A DNA stretch of 35,046 nucleotides from Photobacterium marinum (GTDB lineage Bacteria; Pseudomonadota; Gammaproteobacteria; Enterobacterales; Vibrionaceae), in assembly GCF_000331515.1 (NCBI RefSeq), contig NZ_AMZO01000055.1, positions 1 through 35,046 on the forward strand, read 5' to 3'. Below are positions 7,532 to 16,309 of this stretch, piece by piece (within the stretch, counting starts at the first letter, position 1; each line of letters begins with the position of its first letter). Both the position numbers and the translations under genes were made by a program. The notes under the pieces are model-generated. The model saw only the letters and a list, made by a program, of their open reading frames with translations, ran no database searches and had not been told where the DNA came from.

Positions 7532-8470
7532 TTACTGAGCTGATTCCGGGTATACCGGATCGAGCCAGCCCCACTTGTCTTCGGTCTGGCCGTTGAACAG
7601 GCCGAAGAAGGTTGACTGGATGTGTTCGGTGATCGGGCCGCGTTTGCCTTCGCCGACAGTGATCTGATCGACGCTGCGCACCGGCACAATTTCTGCTGCT
7701 GTTCCTGTCATGAATACTTCGTCGGCCAGGTACAGGGCTTCGCGGGCAATGTTTTCTTCACGGATTTCGTAGCCCAGTTCTTTGGCAAGAGTCACGATGG
7801 AGTCGCGGGTGATCCCCGGCAGGATAGCGCTGGTGGCCGGCGGGGTGGAAATCACACCGTTGCGCACGACAAAGATATTTTCCCCTGCTCCTTCGGACAG
7901 GTAACCGCGGACATCCAAGGCAATACCTTCAGCATAGCCGTGGCGGCGGGCTTCGCCACCGACCAGCAGGGATGACAGGTAGTTACCGCCGGCTTTGGCG
8001 GCAGTCGGAATGGTATTTGGCGCAGCGCGGTTCCAGCTTGAAATCATGGCATCGACGCCATTGGCCAGGGCTTCTTCGCCAAGGTATGAACCCCAGGAGA
8101 ATGCGGCAATGATCAGGTCCATTTCTGTTTCCGGCGGCGGGCAGACACCAAGGCCGACATTCGGAACATAGCCCAGCGGGCGGATATAGGCTGAAGAAAG
8201 CTTGTTAGCACGCAGGGTCTCGCGGCAGGCTTCCATCAGTTCATCAACAGAATAAGGGATCGGAAAACGGTAGATTTTGGCGGAGTCTTTCAGGCGTGCC
8301 ATGTGCTCTTGATGGCGGAACACAACCGGGCCGTTCGGAGTTTCATAACAGCGGATCCCTTCAAAGACAGAAGTGCCGTAATGCATCGCGTGGGTCAGTA
8401 CGTGTACTTTGGCATCTTGCCATGGAACTAGCTCACCATTGAACCAAATGTAATCAGCGGTATTTGCCAT
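7532..8470 (-). CDS. ilvE: branched-chain amino acid aminotransferase
   Basis: Final transamination for isoleucine, valine and leucine; fold type IV PLP enzyme. The start MANTADYIWFNGELVPW at 8470 is chosen because AAAGGAT precedes it and the E. coli enzyme begins in the same way. The open frame extends 24 codons further upstream but overlaps ilvM there. This gives 312 residues against 309 in E. coli. The PLP lysine is Lys159 in AAKAGGNYLSS; YLSEGAGENIF and FMTGTAAEIVPV are further family signatures. It follows ilvM by 14 bases within the operon. Confidence 0.97.
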   Translation of the reverse strand: MANTADYIWFNGELVPWQDAKVHVLTHAMHYGTSVFEGIRCYETPNGPVVFRHQEHMARLKDSAKIYRFPIPYSVDELMEACRETLRANKLSSAYIRPLGYVPNVGLGVCPPPETEMDLIIAAFSWGSYLGEEALANGVDAMISSWNRAAPNTIPTAAKAGGNYLSSLLVGGEARRHGYAEGIALDVRGYLSEGAGENIFVVRNGVISTPPATSAILPGITRDSIVTLAKELGYEIREENIAREALYLADEVFMTGTAAEIVPVRSVDQITVGEGKRGPITEHIQSTFFGLFNGQTEDKWGWLDPVYPESAQ

Positions 8471-8484
8471 TTTATAATCCTTTT

Positions 8485-8742
8485 TTATGCAGTTGCTTGT
8501 TGTTTTTGCTGCTGTAGTACTTCCACTCCAGTGACATCCCATAGTTTGTCCAGCTGTTGTGACAGGTTGGCAATCGGGCGTTCACTGCTAACGGTTACTT
8601 CTATATCTATAGATTGGTTATCGTCACTTTGCGTCATATTAAAGTGTTTTACCATGAATCCGCGGTGGCGGGTGATGCGTAAAACGCGCTCTAACAGTTC
8701 CGGGCGGCAGGCTGCCTGTATCGCTAAGGTGTGCTGGTTCAT
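8485..8742 (-). CDS. ilvM: acetolactate synthase II small (regulatory) subunit
   Basis: An 85-residue ACT-domain protein (HTLAIQAACRPELLERVLRI, RHRGF, then the beta strand IDIEVTV) that binds the catalytic IlvG subunit and supports full activity of acetohydroxyacid synthase II. The length matches the short isozyme II subunits rather than the IlvN and IlvH types. It starts two bases after the ilvG stop, with GGAGAA inside the ilvG end as ribosome binding site, so the subunits are translationally coupled. The C-terminus is glutamine-rich. Confidence 0.94.
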   Translation of the reverse strand: MNQHTLAIQAACRPELLERVLRITRHRGFMVKHFNMTQSDDNQSIDIEVTVSSERPIANLSQQLDKLWDVTGVEVLQQQKQQATA

Positions 8743-8744
8743 GC

Positions 8745-10388
8745 TTAGTTCTCCATCATATCTTGGTTGGCAGCCCCTGGCGGAACCAGTGGCCAGACGT
8801 TCTCTTCCTCTGAGATAGCAACATGCAGCAGGTAAGCTGTTTTGCTCTCTAACATGGTTTGCAGTGCCGGCTCCACTTCCTCTTTGCGGGTAATGGTTTG
8901 ACCCGGGATACCGAAGGCACTGGCAAGGGTGATGAAATCCGGGTTATCCGACAGGTTGGTTTCACTGTAGCGACCGTCGAAAAACAGCTCCTGCCATTGG
9001 CGAACCATCCCCAAGCGCTGGTTATCCAGCAGGATGATTTTGACTGGCAGTTGGCGGCGGCGGATAGTGCCCAGCTCCTGAACGTTCATCATGAATGAGC
9101 CGTCACCGGAAACCAGAACCACCTGATCTTCAGGGCGGGCCAGTTTGGCACCGATGGCTGCAGGCAGGCCGAAGCCCATGGTGCCGAGACCAGCTGAGGT
9201 TAGGTAGTTTTCCGGACGGCGGTGGCTGACGTGTTGGGCCACCCACATCTGATGCTGGCCGACATCTGTCGCGATGATGGTGGAATCATCGATCATGTCC
9301 GACAGTTGCTTCAGCAGCAGCGGGGCATAGATAGCTTCACCCGGATGGTCGTAACGCCAGCCGTGGGCCTGTTTCAGTTCTTGTACCTGTTCGCGCCAGG
9401 CAGTAACTGATTTTTCCTGGGCCAGTAGTGGTAGCAGTTGGTTCAGGTCGCCGCGTAGCGCCGCATCCGGTTGGCGTAGTTTGCCGAACTCCGCGGCATC
9501 TATATCCATGTGGATGACTTTGGCATCCGGGGCAAAGGTATCGAGTTTGCCGGTTACTCGGTCATCGAATCGTGCGCCGACTGCGATTAAAAGATCGGAT
9601 TGCTGAACGGCTAAGTTAGCCGCTTTGGTTCCGTGCATGCCCAGCATACCCAGGAAATAAGGGTGGCTGACATCAACAGAGCCTAGTCCTTTCAGGGTGG
9701 AAACTGACGGGATATTAGTCACAGCCAGAAATTCACGCACAGTATCTACCGCACCTGCCAATGGTACCCCGCCACCGACATACAGCATCGGTTTGCGGCT
9801 TTCTGCCAGTAAGGTCCGGGCTTTGCTCAGTTCAGTTTCATCCACGGCCGGGTATTCAGGAGCAAGCTGGAGCGGCTGGACAGGGGTATCGACGGTGGCC
9901 AACTGAACATCTTTGGCGATATCAACCAGCACAGGTCCGGGGCGGCCGCTGGTGGCAACGGTAAATGCTTCAGCAAGAACCGATGCCAGCTCTTCCTGGC
10001 GGGTAACCAGGTAGCTGTGCTTGGTACATGAAAGGGACATGCCTAGAACATCGACTTCCTGAAAAGCATCTGTGCCGATCAGCGGGCTGGCAACCTGGCC
10101 GGTGATGGCAACCACAGGAACAGAGTCGAGCATGGCATCCGCCAGCCCGGTGATGAGGTTTGTGGCACCCGGCCCTGATGTGGCCAGGCAGACACCGATG
10201 CCGCTGGTGGCGCGGGCATAGCCGATGGCAGCCATGGCTGCGCCCTGCTCGTGGCGGCACAGGATGTGGTCGACACCGCCGTCATACAGAGCATCATAGA
10301 TTGGCATTATGGCACCACCCGGGTAGCCAAATACCGTAGAGATCCCCTGCTGCTGCAGCGCTGTAACAACTAATTCTGCTCCTGTCAT
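8745..10388 (-). CDS. ilvG: acetolactate synthase II large (catalytic) subunit
   Basis: Thiamine-diphosphate enzyme condensing pyruvate with pyruvate or 2-oxobutanoate, the first shared step of valine, leucine and isoleucine synthesis. The catalytic glutamate is Glu47 in CRHEQGAAMAAIGYARA. GYPGGAIMPIYDAL precedes it, and the ThDP/Mg motif begins GDGSFMMN near residue 428. At 547 residues it is full length and in frame, unlike the frameshifted copy in E. coli K-12. It is the first structural gene after the leader peptide and attenuator. Confidence 0.97.
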   Translation of the reverse strand: MTGAELVVTALQQQGISTVFGYPGGAIMPIYDALYDGGVDHILCRHEQGAAMAAIGYARATSGIGVCLATSGPGATNLITGLADAMLDSVPVVAITGQVASPLIGTDAFQEVDVLGMSLSCTKHSYLVTRQEELASVLAEAFTVATSGRPGPVLVDIAKDVQLATVDTPVQPLQLAPEYPAVDETELSKARTLLAESRKPMLYVGGGVPLAGAVDTVREFLAVTNIPSVSTLKGLGSVDVSHPYFLGMLGMHGTKAANLAVQQSDLLIAVGARFDDRVTGKLDTFAPDAKVIHMDIDAAEFGKLRQPDAALRGDLNQLLPLLAQEKSVTAWREQVQELKQAHGWRYDHPGEAIYAPLLLKQLSDMIDDSTIIATDVGQHQMWVAQHVSHRRPENYLTSAGLGTMGFGLPAAIGAKLARPEDQVVLVSGDGSFMMNVQELGTIRRRQLPVKIILLDNQRLGMVRQWQELFFDGRYSETNLSDNPDFITLASAFGIPGQTITRKEEVEPALQTMLESKTAYLLHVAISEEENVWPLVPPGAANQDMMEN

Positions 10389-10464
10389 CGCTGCTCCCTT
10401 CCTTGCTTGCGATTTGCTGACATAGTTTCTGGTGGTTATGTCGGCATATTTTCGAATTATGTGT

Positions 10465-10501
10465 AAAAAAAAGCCCCCGGACCGGTTGGGTGCGGGGGCT
10501 T
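10465..10501 (-). terminator. attenuator terminator of the ilv operon
   Basis: Read on the minus strand: AAGCCCCC, a 15-base loop, GGGGGCTT, then an unbroken T tract. It lies between the leader peptide stop (10525) and ilvG. The proximal arm (AGCCCC) can alternatively pair with GGGGCT (plus coordinates 10541-10546) inside the leader peptide coding region, giving an antiterminator. Confidence 0.9.
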
Positions 10502-10524
10502 TCTTGCGTGTGTTGTGTTTGTCG

Positions 10525-10614
10525 CTATTTTACGCCTGCCAGCCCCTCTCGCGGTGAAATAATCACCACGATGACGTTGATAATGAGAGAGATAGCTTTA
10601 GCGTTAAATGGCAT
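10525..10614 (-). CDS. ilvL: ilvGMEDA operon leader peptide
   Basis: A 29-codon frame, ATG at 10614 to TAG at 10525. Residues 8-19 read ISLIINVIVVII, so ten of twelve are Ile, Leu or Val, with further Leu25 and Val28. This is the expected composition for a branched-chain attenuation leader; the E. coli IlvL has a similar ISLVVISVVVIII-type stretch. Stalling at codons 8-19 would leave codons 23-25 free; those contain the GGGGCT that can pair with the proximal terminator arm, allowing readthrough into ilvG when charged Ile, Val or Leu tRNA is short. The ribosome binding site is weak. Confidence 0.9.
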   Translation of the reverse strand: MPFNAKAISLIINVIVVIISPREGLAGVK

Positions 10615-10799
10615 TTTCTGACTGTCTTAATTTATTGTTTATTTGTTGCTCTTTTTAGAGTTAACACAGACATGGCTCGCATGACAAGTAAAAACTTCAG
10701 AATAATTTTCAGGGAATCTGCATAACGGCAATCAATATGATATCGATTTGATATTATTTTATCCGTTCATTGGATGATAATTCACAAGGAAAGGACAGG

Positions 10800-12332
10800 A
10801 TGACTCTTGCAATAGTTCACAGCCGGGCTTGTGTTGGTGTAGATGCGCCACCGGTGACCGTTGAGGTCCACATCAGTAACGGAATGCCAGCATTAACTTT
10901 AGTGGGCCTGCCGGAAACCACCGTCAAAGAAGCGCGGGATCGGGTGCGCAGTGCGATTGTTAATGCTAATTTTGAATTTCCGTCTCGGCGGATCACTGTC
11001 AATTTAGCTCCGGCAGATTTGCCCAAAGAAGGGGGGCGTTTTGACCTACCGATTGCATTAGGTATCTTGGCAGCGTCCGGGCAGATCCCGACAAATAAGC
11101 TACAAGATTATGAATTTTTAGGGGAGTTGGCGCTTTCTGGGGATTTGCGCCCGGTGAAAGGCGCCCTGCCCGCAGCACTGGCTTCCAAACAGGCCGGACG
11201 TTGTTTGATCGCCCCGAATGCAAACGGTGATCAGTTGGCACTGGTCGGTCGGGGTACCCATAAATCAGCTCAGGATTTGTTGGCTGTATGTGGTCAGTTA
11301 TGCGGGCAACAACAGCTGGAACTTTATTGTCGTAGTCAACAACAGACAGAAACAAAACCCTCCGGATCTGAGCGGGATATGCAGGACATTATCGGTCAGC
11401 AGCAAGGGAAACGGGCGCTGGAAATCGCCGCAGCCGGCGGACATAACCTGTTGTTTATCGGCCCACCGGGAACCGGTAAAACCATGCTGGCGTCGCGGTT
11501 GTGTGACCTGCTGCCGGAGATGAGTGTTGAAGAAGCGCTGGAGACAGCGGCTGTGACTTCACTGACCCAGCAGAGCCTGCATGAGGGGAACTGGCGGCAA
11601 CGGCCGTTCCGGACGCCACATCATTCCAGTTCTATGGCGGCGCTGGTGGGTGGCGGTTCGAACCCCCGACCCGGAGAGATTTCACTGGCCCACAACGGCG
11701 TGTTGTTTCTTGATGAAATGCCGGAGTTTGAACGTAAAACACTCGACTCGCTGCGTGAGCCGCTGGAGTCCGGGGAGATAGTGATTTCCCGCGCCTCCAG
11801 CAAAACCTGTTTTCCTGCCCGGTTTCAGTTGATCGGGGCGCTAAATCCCAGTCCGACTGGATACTATGAAGGAAATCAGAGCCGGACTAATCCTCAGGCT
11901 ATTTTGCGCTATCTCGGGCGCTTGTCCGGACCTTTGCTCGATCGTTTTGATATGTCGATAGAAATTCCGGCCTTGCCGCGGGGCACTTTAGCCGAAGGTG
12001 GCGATCGGGGCGAACCGAGTACGGTGATCAGCCAGCGGGTATTTCAGGCCCGGCAGGATATGCAGGCCCGAAGCGGTAAGGTTAATGCCCTGCTTTCAAC
12101 CCGGGAACTGGATCGCTATTGCGAGCTGCAAAAGGCAGATGCTGAATTTCTTGAAAACGCCCTGCACCAGCTTGGGCTGTCGATCCGTGCCTATCACCGT
12201 ATTATCAAAGTCGCCAGAACAATTGCGGATCTGTCTGGCTGTGAGCAAATAGAACGGGGACATCTGGCCGAGGCGCTGGGCTACCGCGCCATGGATCGGT
12301 TGATGAAGCAACTGACGGCTCAGGCAATATAA
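10800..12332 (+). CDS. comM: ComM/YifB family AAA+ ATPase
   Basis: An Mg-chelatase-like hexameric ATPase; in Vibrio and Acinetobacter ComM is known as a branch-migration helicase that helps incoming DNA integrate during natural transformation. The start at 10800 is preceded by AAGGA and begins MTLAIVHSRA; an in-frame upstream ATG at 10770 has no such site. The N-terminal ChlI/Lon-like domain covers about residues 20-165, Walker A GPPGTGKTML is at 221-230, Walker B VLFLDEMPEF at 301-310, and a C-terminal Mg-chelatase domain follows. At 510 residues it is near the E. coli YifB length. The divergent arrangement with the ilv operon is the same as in E. coli. Confidence 0.94.
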   Translation: MTLAIVHSRACVGVDAPPVTVEVHISNGMPALTLVGLPETTVKEARDRVRSAIVNANFEFPSRRITVNLAPADLPKEGGRFDLPIALGILAASGQIPTNKLQDYEFLGELALSGDLRPVKGALPAALASKQAGRCLIAPNANGDQLALVGRGTHKSAQDLLAVCGQLCGQQQLELYCRSQQQTETKPSGSERDMQDIIGQQQGKRALEIAAAGGHNLLFIGPPGTGKTMLASRLCDLLPEMSVEEALETAAVTSLTQQSLHEGNWRQRPFRTPHHSSSMAALVGGGSNPRPGEISLAHNGVLFLDEMPEFERKTLDSLREPLESGEIVISRASSKTCFPARFQLIGALNPSPTGYYEGNQSRTNPQAILRYLGRLSGPLLDRFDMSIEIPALPRGTLAEGGDRGEPSTVISQRVFQARQDMQARSGKVNALLSTRELDRYCELQKADAEFLENALHQLGLSIRAYHRIIKVARTIADLSGCEQIERGHLAEALGYRAMDRLMKQLTAQAI

Positions 12333-12351
12333 AAAGTAACAGGCAAAAAAG

Positions 12352-12370
12352 AAGGGCCGCTTGGGCCCTT
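12352..12370. terminator. bidirectional terminator between comM and dsbA
   Basis: AAGGGCC (12352-12358) pairs with GGCCCTT (12364-12370). The minus strand continues with CTTTTTT, so it is strongest for dsbA. Confidence 0.8.
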
Positions 12371-12390
12371 ACTCTTTATTGATAATAATC

Positions 12391-12993
12391 TTACTTTTTC
12401 AGCAAGTAGTTAACCAGCTCAAAGTACTCATCCATCGACTTGATTTTGTCTGTCTTTAGCAGGTACTTGTTGTTGATGATCAGTGCCGGAACACCGGAAA
12501 GGCCGCTGTCCTGGAAGGCTTTGTTGAAACGGTTGACCATGGAATTAACCGCAAAGCTGTTGAACGCACCGTCGAAGTCTTTGGCATCGACGCCTTCGTC
12601 GATAAAGATCTGGCGGATTTCCTGATCGTTGCGCGGTGGTTTCTGCATGGTGTGGATGCGGGTGAACATCACTGGCAGAATTTTGTCTTCAACGCCGAGG
12701 ACTACTGACGTGGCGTAGGCTTTGCTCATGGATTTACCCATCGGGCCGCCCATGAAGGAAACATGGTTCTTCTGCAGTTTGGCATTGTCTGGCAGTGTCT
12801 TTTTCAGAGCCCGGATTGTTGATTCAAACCGGAAACAGTGCGGACAGTAAAATGAGAAAAACTCGGTGACCAGCGGGCTGCTGGACTTTGGTGTATCCAG
12901 TACCTTGTAGTAGTCACCTTCAGTAAATTTTGCCGCCTGAACTGAAAAGGACAGTAAGACGACGCTTGCTAGCGCAAAGAGTTTCTTAAACAT
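12391..12993 (-). CDS. dsbA: thiol:disulfide interchange protein DsbA
   Basis: Periplasmic oxidase that introduces disulfide bonds into exported proteins and is re-oxidised by DsbB. The signal peptide is residues 1-20 (MFKKLFALASVVLLSFSVQA), with likely cleavage before AKFTEGD. The thioredoxin-fold active site is C50-P-H-C53 in FFSFYCPHCFRF, with an inserted helical domain and the cis-proline loop SGVPALIINN near residue 169. The 200 residues are typical. It follows srkA by 69 bases, the same order as in E. coli, and may be both co-transcribed and served by its own promoter in that gap. Confidence 0.97.
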   Translation of the reverse strand: MFKKLFALASVVLLSFSVQAAKFTEGDYYKVLDTPKSSSPLVTEFFSFYCPHCFRFESTIRALKKTLPDNAKLQKNHVSFMGGPMGKSMSKAYATSVVLGVEDKILPVMFTRIHTMQKPPRNDQEIRQIFIDEGVDAKDFDGAFNSFAVNSMVNRFNKAFQDSGLSGVPALIINNKYLLKTDKIKSMDEYFELVNYLLKK

Positions 12994-13062
12994 GTTTCGA
13001 GATACTCCCTCAATGTGGACTGAAATAACCCCGGGTTATATTCCGTTAGTGTAATTAGTATG

Positions 13063-14052
13063 TTACCACTGCGGCATCAGTTGCAATGGTGGTTCATTTA
13101 ATGCGGCCAGTTGCTCCTTGAAGGCCAGTACCTGTCCTTCCCAGTATTTTGCGTCGGCAAACCACGGGAAAGCGCGTGGAAACGCAGGATCTTCCCAGCG
13201 TTTTGCCAGCCAAGCCATATAGTGCACCATTCTAAGACCGCGTAAAGGCTCAATAAGTTGCAATTCTTTGTGATTGAAATCGGCAAATTCACCATAGGCT
13301 TCCAGCACGGTATCCAGTTGTGCCAGCTGGTCGTGACGCTCGCCGTTGAGTAGCATCCATAAATCCTGAACTGCTGGGCCATTGCGGGCATCGTCCAGAT
13401 CGACAAACAGCGGGCCGTCACGCCAGAGGATGTTGCCCGGGTGGCAATCGCCGTGCAGGCGTAGTGGTTGCCAGTCACTGTACCAGTGTTGCTCCAGTTC
13501 GCGGATCAGCATGTCGAGATCGGCAAAAAAGACGGTTTTCAGGTGCTCGGGAATAAAATCGGCGTTTTCCAGAATCTGGCGCGGCTGGTGCAGGTATTCG
13601 GTCAGGCCGATGGTCGGGCGGTGCTTAAATGTTTGGCGCTGGCCGACTCGGTGAATTCGGCCAAGGTAGCGCCCTACCCACTCCAGCTGGTCAAAGTTAT
13701 CGACTTCGAATTGGCGGCCGCCCAGGCTCGGAAACAGGGCAAATCGGTGTTCCTGAAAGTGATGCAGGGTCTGGCCTTCGAAGGTGATTGGGGCAGCGAC
13801 CGGAATATCCTGTTCGAGCAGTTCCTGGGTGAAGTCATGTTCTTCCTGGATTTGTTCACAGCTCCAGCGGTGTGGTCGGTAGAATTTGGCGACATACCGT
13901 GCGCCGTCTTCGGCACTGAACTGGTAAACCCGGTTTTCGTAGCTGTTGAGTGGCAAAAGCCCGGACTCAGCTCGAACGCCGATGCTGTCGAGTGCATCCA
14001 GCAGCAGATCCGGAGTCAGATCTGAAAAACTAAAACCATCTTGTTGTGTCAT
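13063..14052 (-). CDS. srkA: stress response kinase A (YihE/RdoA)
   Basis: A Ser/Thr kinase of the aminoglycoside phosphotransferase-like fold, linked in E. coli to the Cpx envelope-stress response and to limiting stress-induced death. Visible motifs: nucleotide-binding lysine in ARYVAKFYRP (about 51-60), catalytic loop LHGDCHPGN (199-207, Asp202), and metal-binding VDLDDARNGP (218-227). The 329 residues equal the E. coli length within one. It lies directly upstream of dsbA on the same strand, the conserved pairing. The gap to ccoG carries ccoG's terminator. Confidence 0.95.
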   Translation of the reverse strand: MTQQDGFSFSDLTPDLLLDALDSIGVRAESGLLPLNSYENRVYQFSAEDGARYVAKFYRPHRWSCEQIQEEHDFTQELLEQDIPVAAPITFEGQTLHHFQEHRFALFPSLGGRQFEVDNFDQLEWVGRYLGRIHRVGQRQTFKHRPTIGLTEYLHQPRQILENADFIPEHLKTVFFADLDMLIRELEQHWYSDWQPLRLHGDCHPGNILWRDGPLFVDLDDARNGPAVQDLWMLLNGERHDQLAQLDTVLEAYGEFADFNHKELQLIEPLRGLRMVHYMAWLAKRWEDPAFPRAFPWFADAKYWEGQVLAFKEQLAALNEPPLQLMPQW

Positions 14053-14106
14053 GTGACAAATTCCGCAGCCTGTAAGATTTGGCTGTCAGTATATCACCAT
14101 AATAAA

Positions 14107-14128
14107 AAAGGGCCGTTATCGGCCCTTT
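14107..14128 (-). terminator. intrinsic terminator of ccoG
   Basis: AAAGGGCC (14107-14114) and GGCCCTTT (14121-14128) form a perfect 8-base stem around a 6-base loop, followed on the minus strand by further T residues. Confidence 0.85.
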
Positions 14129-14155
14129 GCTTTCCTGAACTTAACGTTCTAGCTG

Positions 14156-15586
14156 TTAGCGCAGTTCTCCGATAAAACGGCTTTCTGTTCTAACAGTCGT
14201 ATTTTCACTGTCATTCTGTTTTTCCATCACAAAAGTGATATCGGCTATCGGAGAGGTGAGCAGATACGGATCAATTCCGAGGCTGACTGGCAGAGTGTAG
14301 ACTTCTCCGGCATCGACTGTTACTTGTTGCGGGCCGTACCATTCAATTTCTTCTAACCCCTCAGCCCTCAGCGTATAAACAGCAGGCTGCTGGGTTTTGT
14401 TCAGGAGTTTCAGGGTGTAGGTATTTTCAACTAGCCCCTCACTGTTGATCTTAAACAACTGGTTGCGGTCCCGGATCACATCCAGTCCCATCGGCTGAAC
14501 CGAGGCCAGCAGGAAGAAGAACAGGCCGATCATCGCCGCCATCACGGCACCGTAGCCAAGTAGTTTCGGGCGCATAACATGGGTATTGTGACCTTCCAGC
14601 TTGTGTTCTGTGGTGTAGCTGATCAGGCGTTTTTCATACCCCATCCGCACCATGGTTTCATCGCAGGCATCGACACAGGCACCGCAGTTGATGCATTCAT
14701 ACTGCAGGCCATCGCGGATATCGATCCCGGTCGGGCAAACCTGAACACATAAGTTGCAGTCAATACAGTCACCGAGGCCGAGTTCTTTCGGATCTTTCTT
14801 GCGCGGGCGCGGCCCACGGGCTTCGCCGCGACTGACATCGTAGCCGACAATATAGGTGTCTTTGTCGAACATTGCGGACTGGAAACGGGCATACGGACAC
14901 ATGTGAATACAGACGATGGAGCGCATCCAGCCTGCATTGGCATAGGTACAGCCGGTAAAAAACAAGACCCAGAAGCCAGCCCAGAAGCTGGCATCAAAAG
15001 TAAAAAAGTCGGCAACCAGCGCACGAATTGGCAGGAAGTAACCGACAAAAGTCAGGCCGGTTGCCAGGGCCACAGTCAGCCAGGCGGCATGTTTGATGAT
15101 CTTTCTGCCAAGCAACTTGCCGGTCAGTTTTATGCTGTCTTGTTTACGTCTTTTATTCGCCGGACCTTCGAGCTTTTCTTCAAACCAGATGTAGATAAAG
15201 GTCCACACGGTTTGCGGGCAGAAATAACCACACCAGACTCGGCCGAGAAAAGTGGTGACAAAAAACAGGGCGAAGGCCGCAATCATAAATAAGGTGGCGA
15301 GCAGGGTCAGATCCTGGGGCCACAATGTGGTGCCGAAGAAGTTGAATTGTTGTTGGCCGATATCAAGCAGAATGGCCTGGCGATCGCCATACGGGATCCA
15401 GGGCGTTCCCATAAATAAAAGCATCAGTACCCAGCCCATTTTTTTTCTCAGACGCTGGTAGATACCTTTGGCGGCACGGACGTAGATGCGATTACCTGGG
15501 TTGAAGCGATCTGAGCCGCCTTTGTGGGTTTTGGGGTTAAATTGCTTGGGCGTGACATCCTTGATGTCGATTTTCTTTTGGCTCAT
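14156..15586 (-). CDS. ccoG: cytochrome c oxidase accessory protein CcoG (RdxA/FixG family)
   Basis: A membrane ferredoxin-like protein implicated in copper reduction for cbb3-type oxidase assembly. About five hydrophobic segments are visible (near 51-66, 93-113, 167-186, 200-212 and 345-370). Conserved WCGYFCPQTVW (118-128) and CIHMCPYARFQ precede two [4Fe-4S] clusters: cysteines 274, 277, 280, 284 and 298, 301, 304, 308. The C-terminal 100 residues form a soluble immunoglobulin-like domain. The 476 residues are typical. The oxidase genes ccoNOPQ are not in this window, so the gene stands apart from its functional partners. Confidence 0.94.
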   Translation of the reverse strand: MSQKKIDIKDVTPKQFNPKTHKGGSDRFNPGNRIYVRAAKGIYQRLRKKMGWVLMLLFMGTPWIPYGDRQAILLDIGQQQFNFFGTTLWPQDLTLLATLFMIAAFALFFVTTFLGRVWCGYFCPQTVWTFIYIWFEEKLEGPANKRRKQDSIKLTGKLLGRKIIKHAAWLTVALATGLTFVGYFLPIRALVADFFTFDASFWAGFWVLFFTGCTYANAGWMRSIVCIHMCPYARFQSAMFDKDTYIVGYDVSRGEARGPRPRKKDPKELGLGDCIDCNLCVQVCPTGIDIRDGLQYECINCGACVDACDETMVRMGYEKRLISYTTEHKLEGHNTHVMRPKLLGYGAVMAAMIGLFFFLLASVQPMGLDVIRDRNQLFKINSEGLVENTYTLKLLNKTQQPAVYTLRAEGLEEIEWYGPQQVTVDAGEVYTLPVSLGIDPYLLTSPIADITFVMEKQNDSENTTVRTESRFIGELR

Positions 15587-15621
15587 GACATTACTTTCCT
15601 TGGGTTACCCCATCCATTAAC

Positions 15622-15660
15622 TATAGTCGGGGTGCAGTCCGGTACATTGCCGGGACTATA
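15622..15660. promoter_or_regulatory. inverted repeat upstream of ccoG
   Basis: TATAGTC (15622-15628) and GACTATA (15654-15660) are perfect complements, 36-74 bases before the ccoG start. It could be an operator or a 5' UTR hairpin. No FNR-type TTGAT-N4-ATCAA site was seen. Confidence 0.35.
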
Positions 15661-15802
15661 ATGTTGTAATTAACGGTTATATGTTATCGGCTGATTATAT
15701 AACGTGCGTTTTTGTTATAAATTTAACGCGGTCATAATTTGAGCGTCGGAGTGACGGCTGGCCGTGACGGAAAGTATGCGGTGGAAGAATAGAGGGGACG
15801 TT

Positions 15803-15830
15803 GGCCGGGCATGTGAGCGGTTGCCCGGCC
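15803..15830 (-). terminator. GC-rich hairpin after yihD
   Basis: GGCCGGGC (15803-15810) and GCCCGGCC (15823-15830) make a perfect 8-base stem just downstream of the yihD stop. The minus strand has no clear T-run after it, so it may be a weak terminator or an mRNA 3'-end stabiliser. Confidence 0.45.
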
Positions 15831-15841
15831 TGAACTCGGTG

Positions 15842-16108
15842 TTACTTGATAATGCCGCGGGCGCGCAGGATTGCTGTTTTGAAGTCTTCTTCACAGTCTT
15901 TAGCAATGCCCGGGATCATTTCGTCTTTGTCGCTATTGCGCATTTTCAGATGGTAGATCAGCACATCATCGGTCAGATCTTCCAGTTTGCCGTCATACTT
16001 GGCTTCTGCGGCCAGTTTCAACAGGAACTCGACCAGGTTCAGATCCGGATCTTTTTGCCATTCCGGATGCAGTAGTTCAATCAGTTCGTTGACGCGATGG
16101 GTTTTCAT
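15842..16108 (-). CDS. yihD: YihD family protein (DUF1040)
   Basis: An 88-residue cytosolic protein of unknown biochemical role, recognised by close similarity to E. coli YihD: RVNELIELLHPEWQKDPDLN, LTDDVLIYHLKMRNSDKDEM and DFKTAILRARGIIK. The start at 16108 is preferred over the in-frame ATG twelve bases upstream because GGAG lies at the right distance and the E. coli protein starts with the same MK..R.NE motif. In E. coli it neighbours srkA and dsbA; here ccoG separates it from them. Confidence 0.93.
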   Translation of the reverse strand: MKTHRVNELIELLHPEWQKDPDLNLVEFLLKLAAEAKYDGKLEDLTDDVLIYHLKMRNSDKDEMIPGIAKDCEEDFKTAILRARGIIK

Positions 16109-16260
16109 AGTTAACTCCACAATTTAAGGCTGGTTGAATCGTTGGCGATTCTATAGTCATCATTTTTATTGGGGGTAAATTAACCCAAACCGGAGCATGA
16201 TACAAACACCGCGAAGCATCACGTTAATAAGATGAAGAAACAGAAGCCGGAGATAAACAA

Positions 16261-16282
16261 AAGGCAGCCAAGATGCTGCCTT
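16261..16282 (-). terminator. intrinsic terminator of a minus-strand transcript
   Basis: AAGGCAGC (16261-16268), six-base loop, GCTGCCTT (16275-16282). On the minus strand it continues TTGTTTAT. It lies 28 bases past the stop of the small open frame at 16310 and about 150 bases before yihD, so it ends a separate transcript. Confidence 0.8.
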
Positions 16283-16309
16283 AGGTATTATCTTCGGTGT
16301 ACAGGGGGA

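Noticed and set aside
13468..14025. 185-codon plus-strand frame antisense to srkA
   Set aside because: srkA has intact catalytic motifs in the opposite strand and this frame has none.
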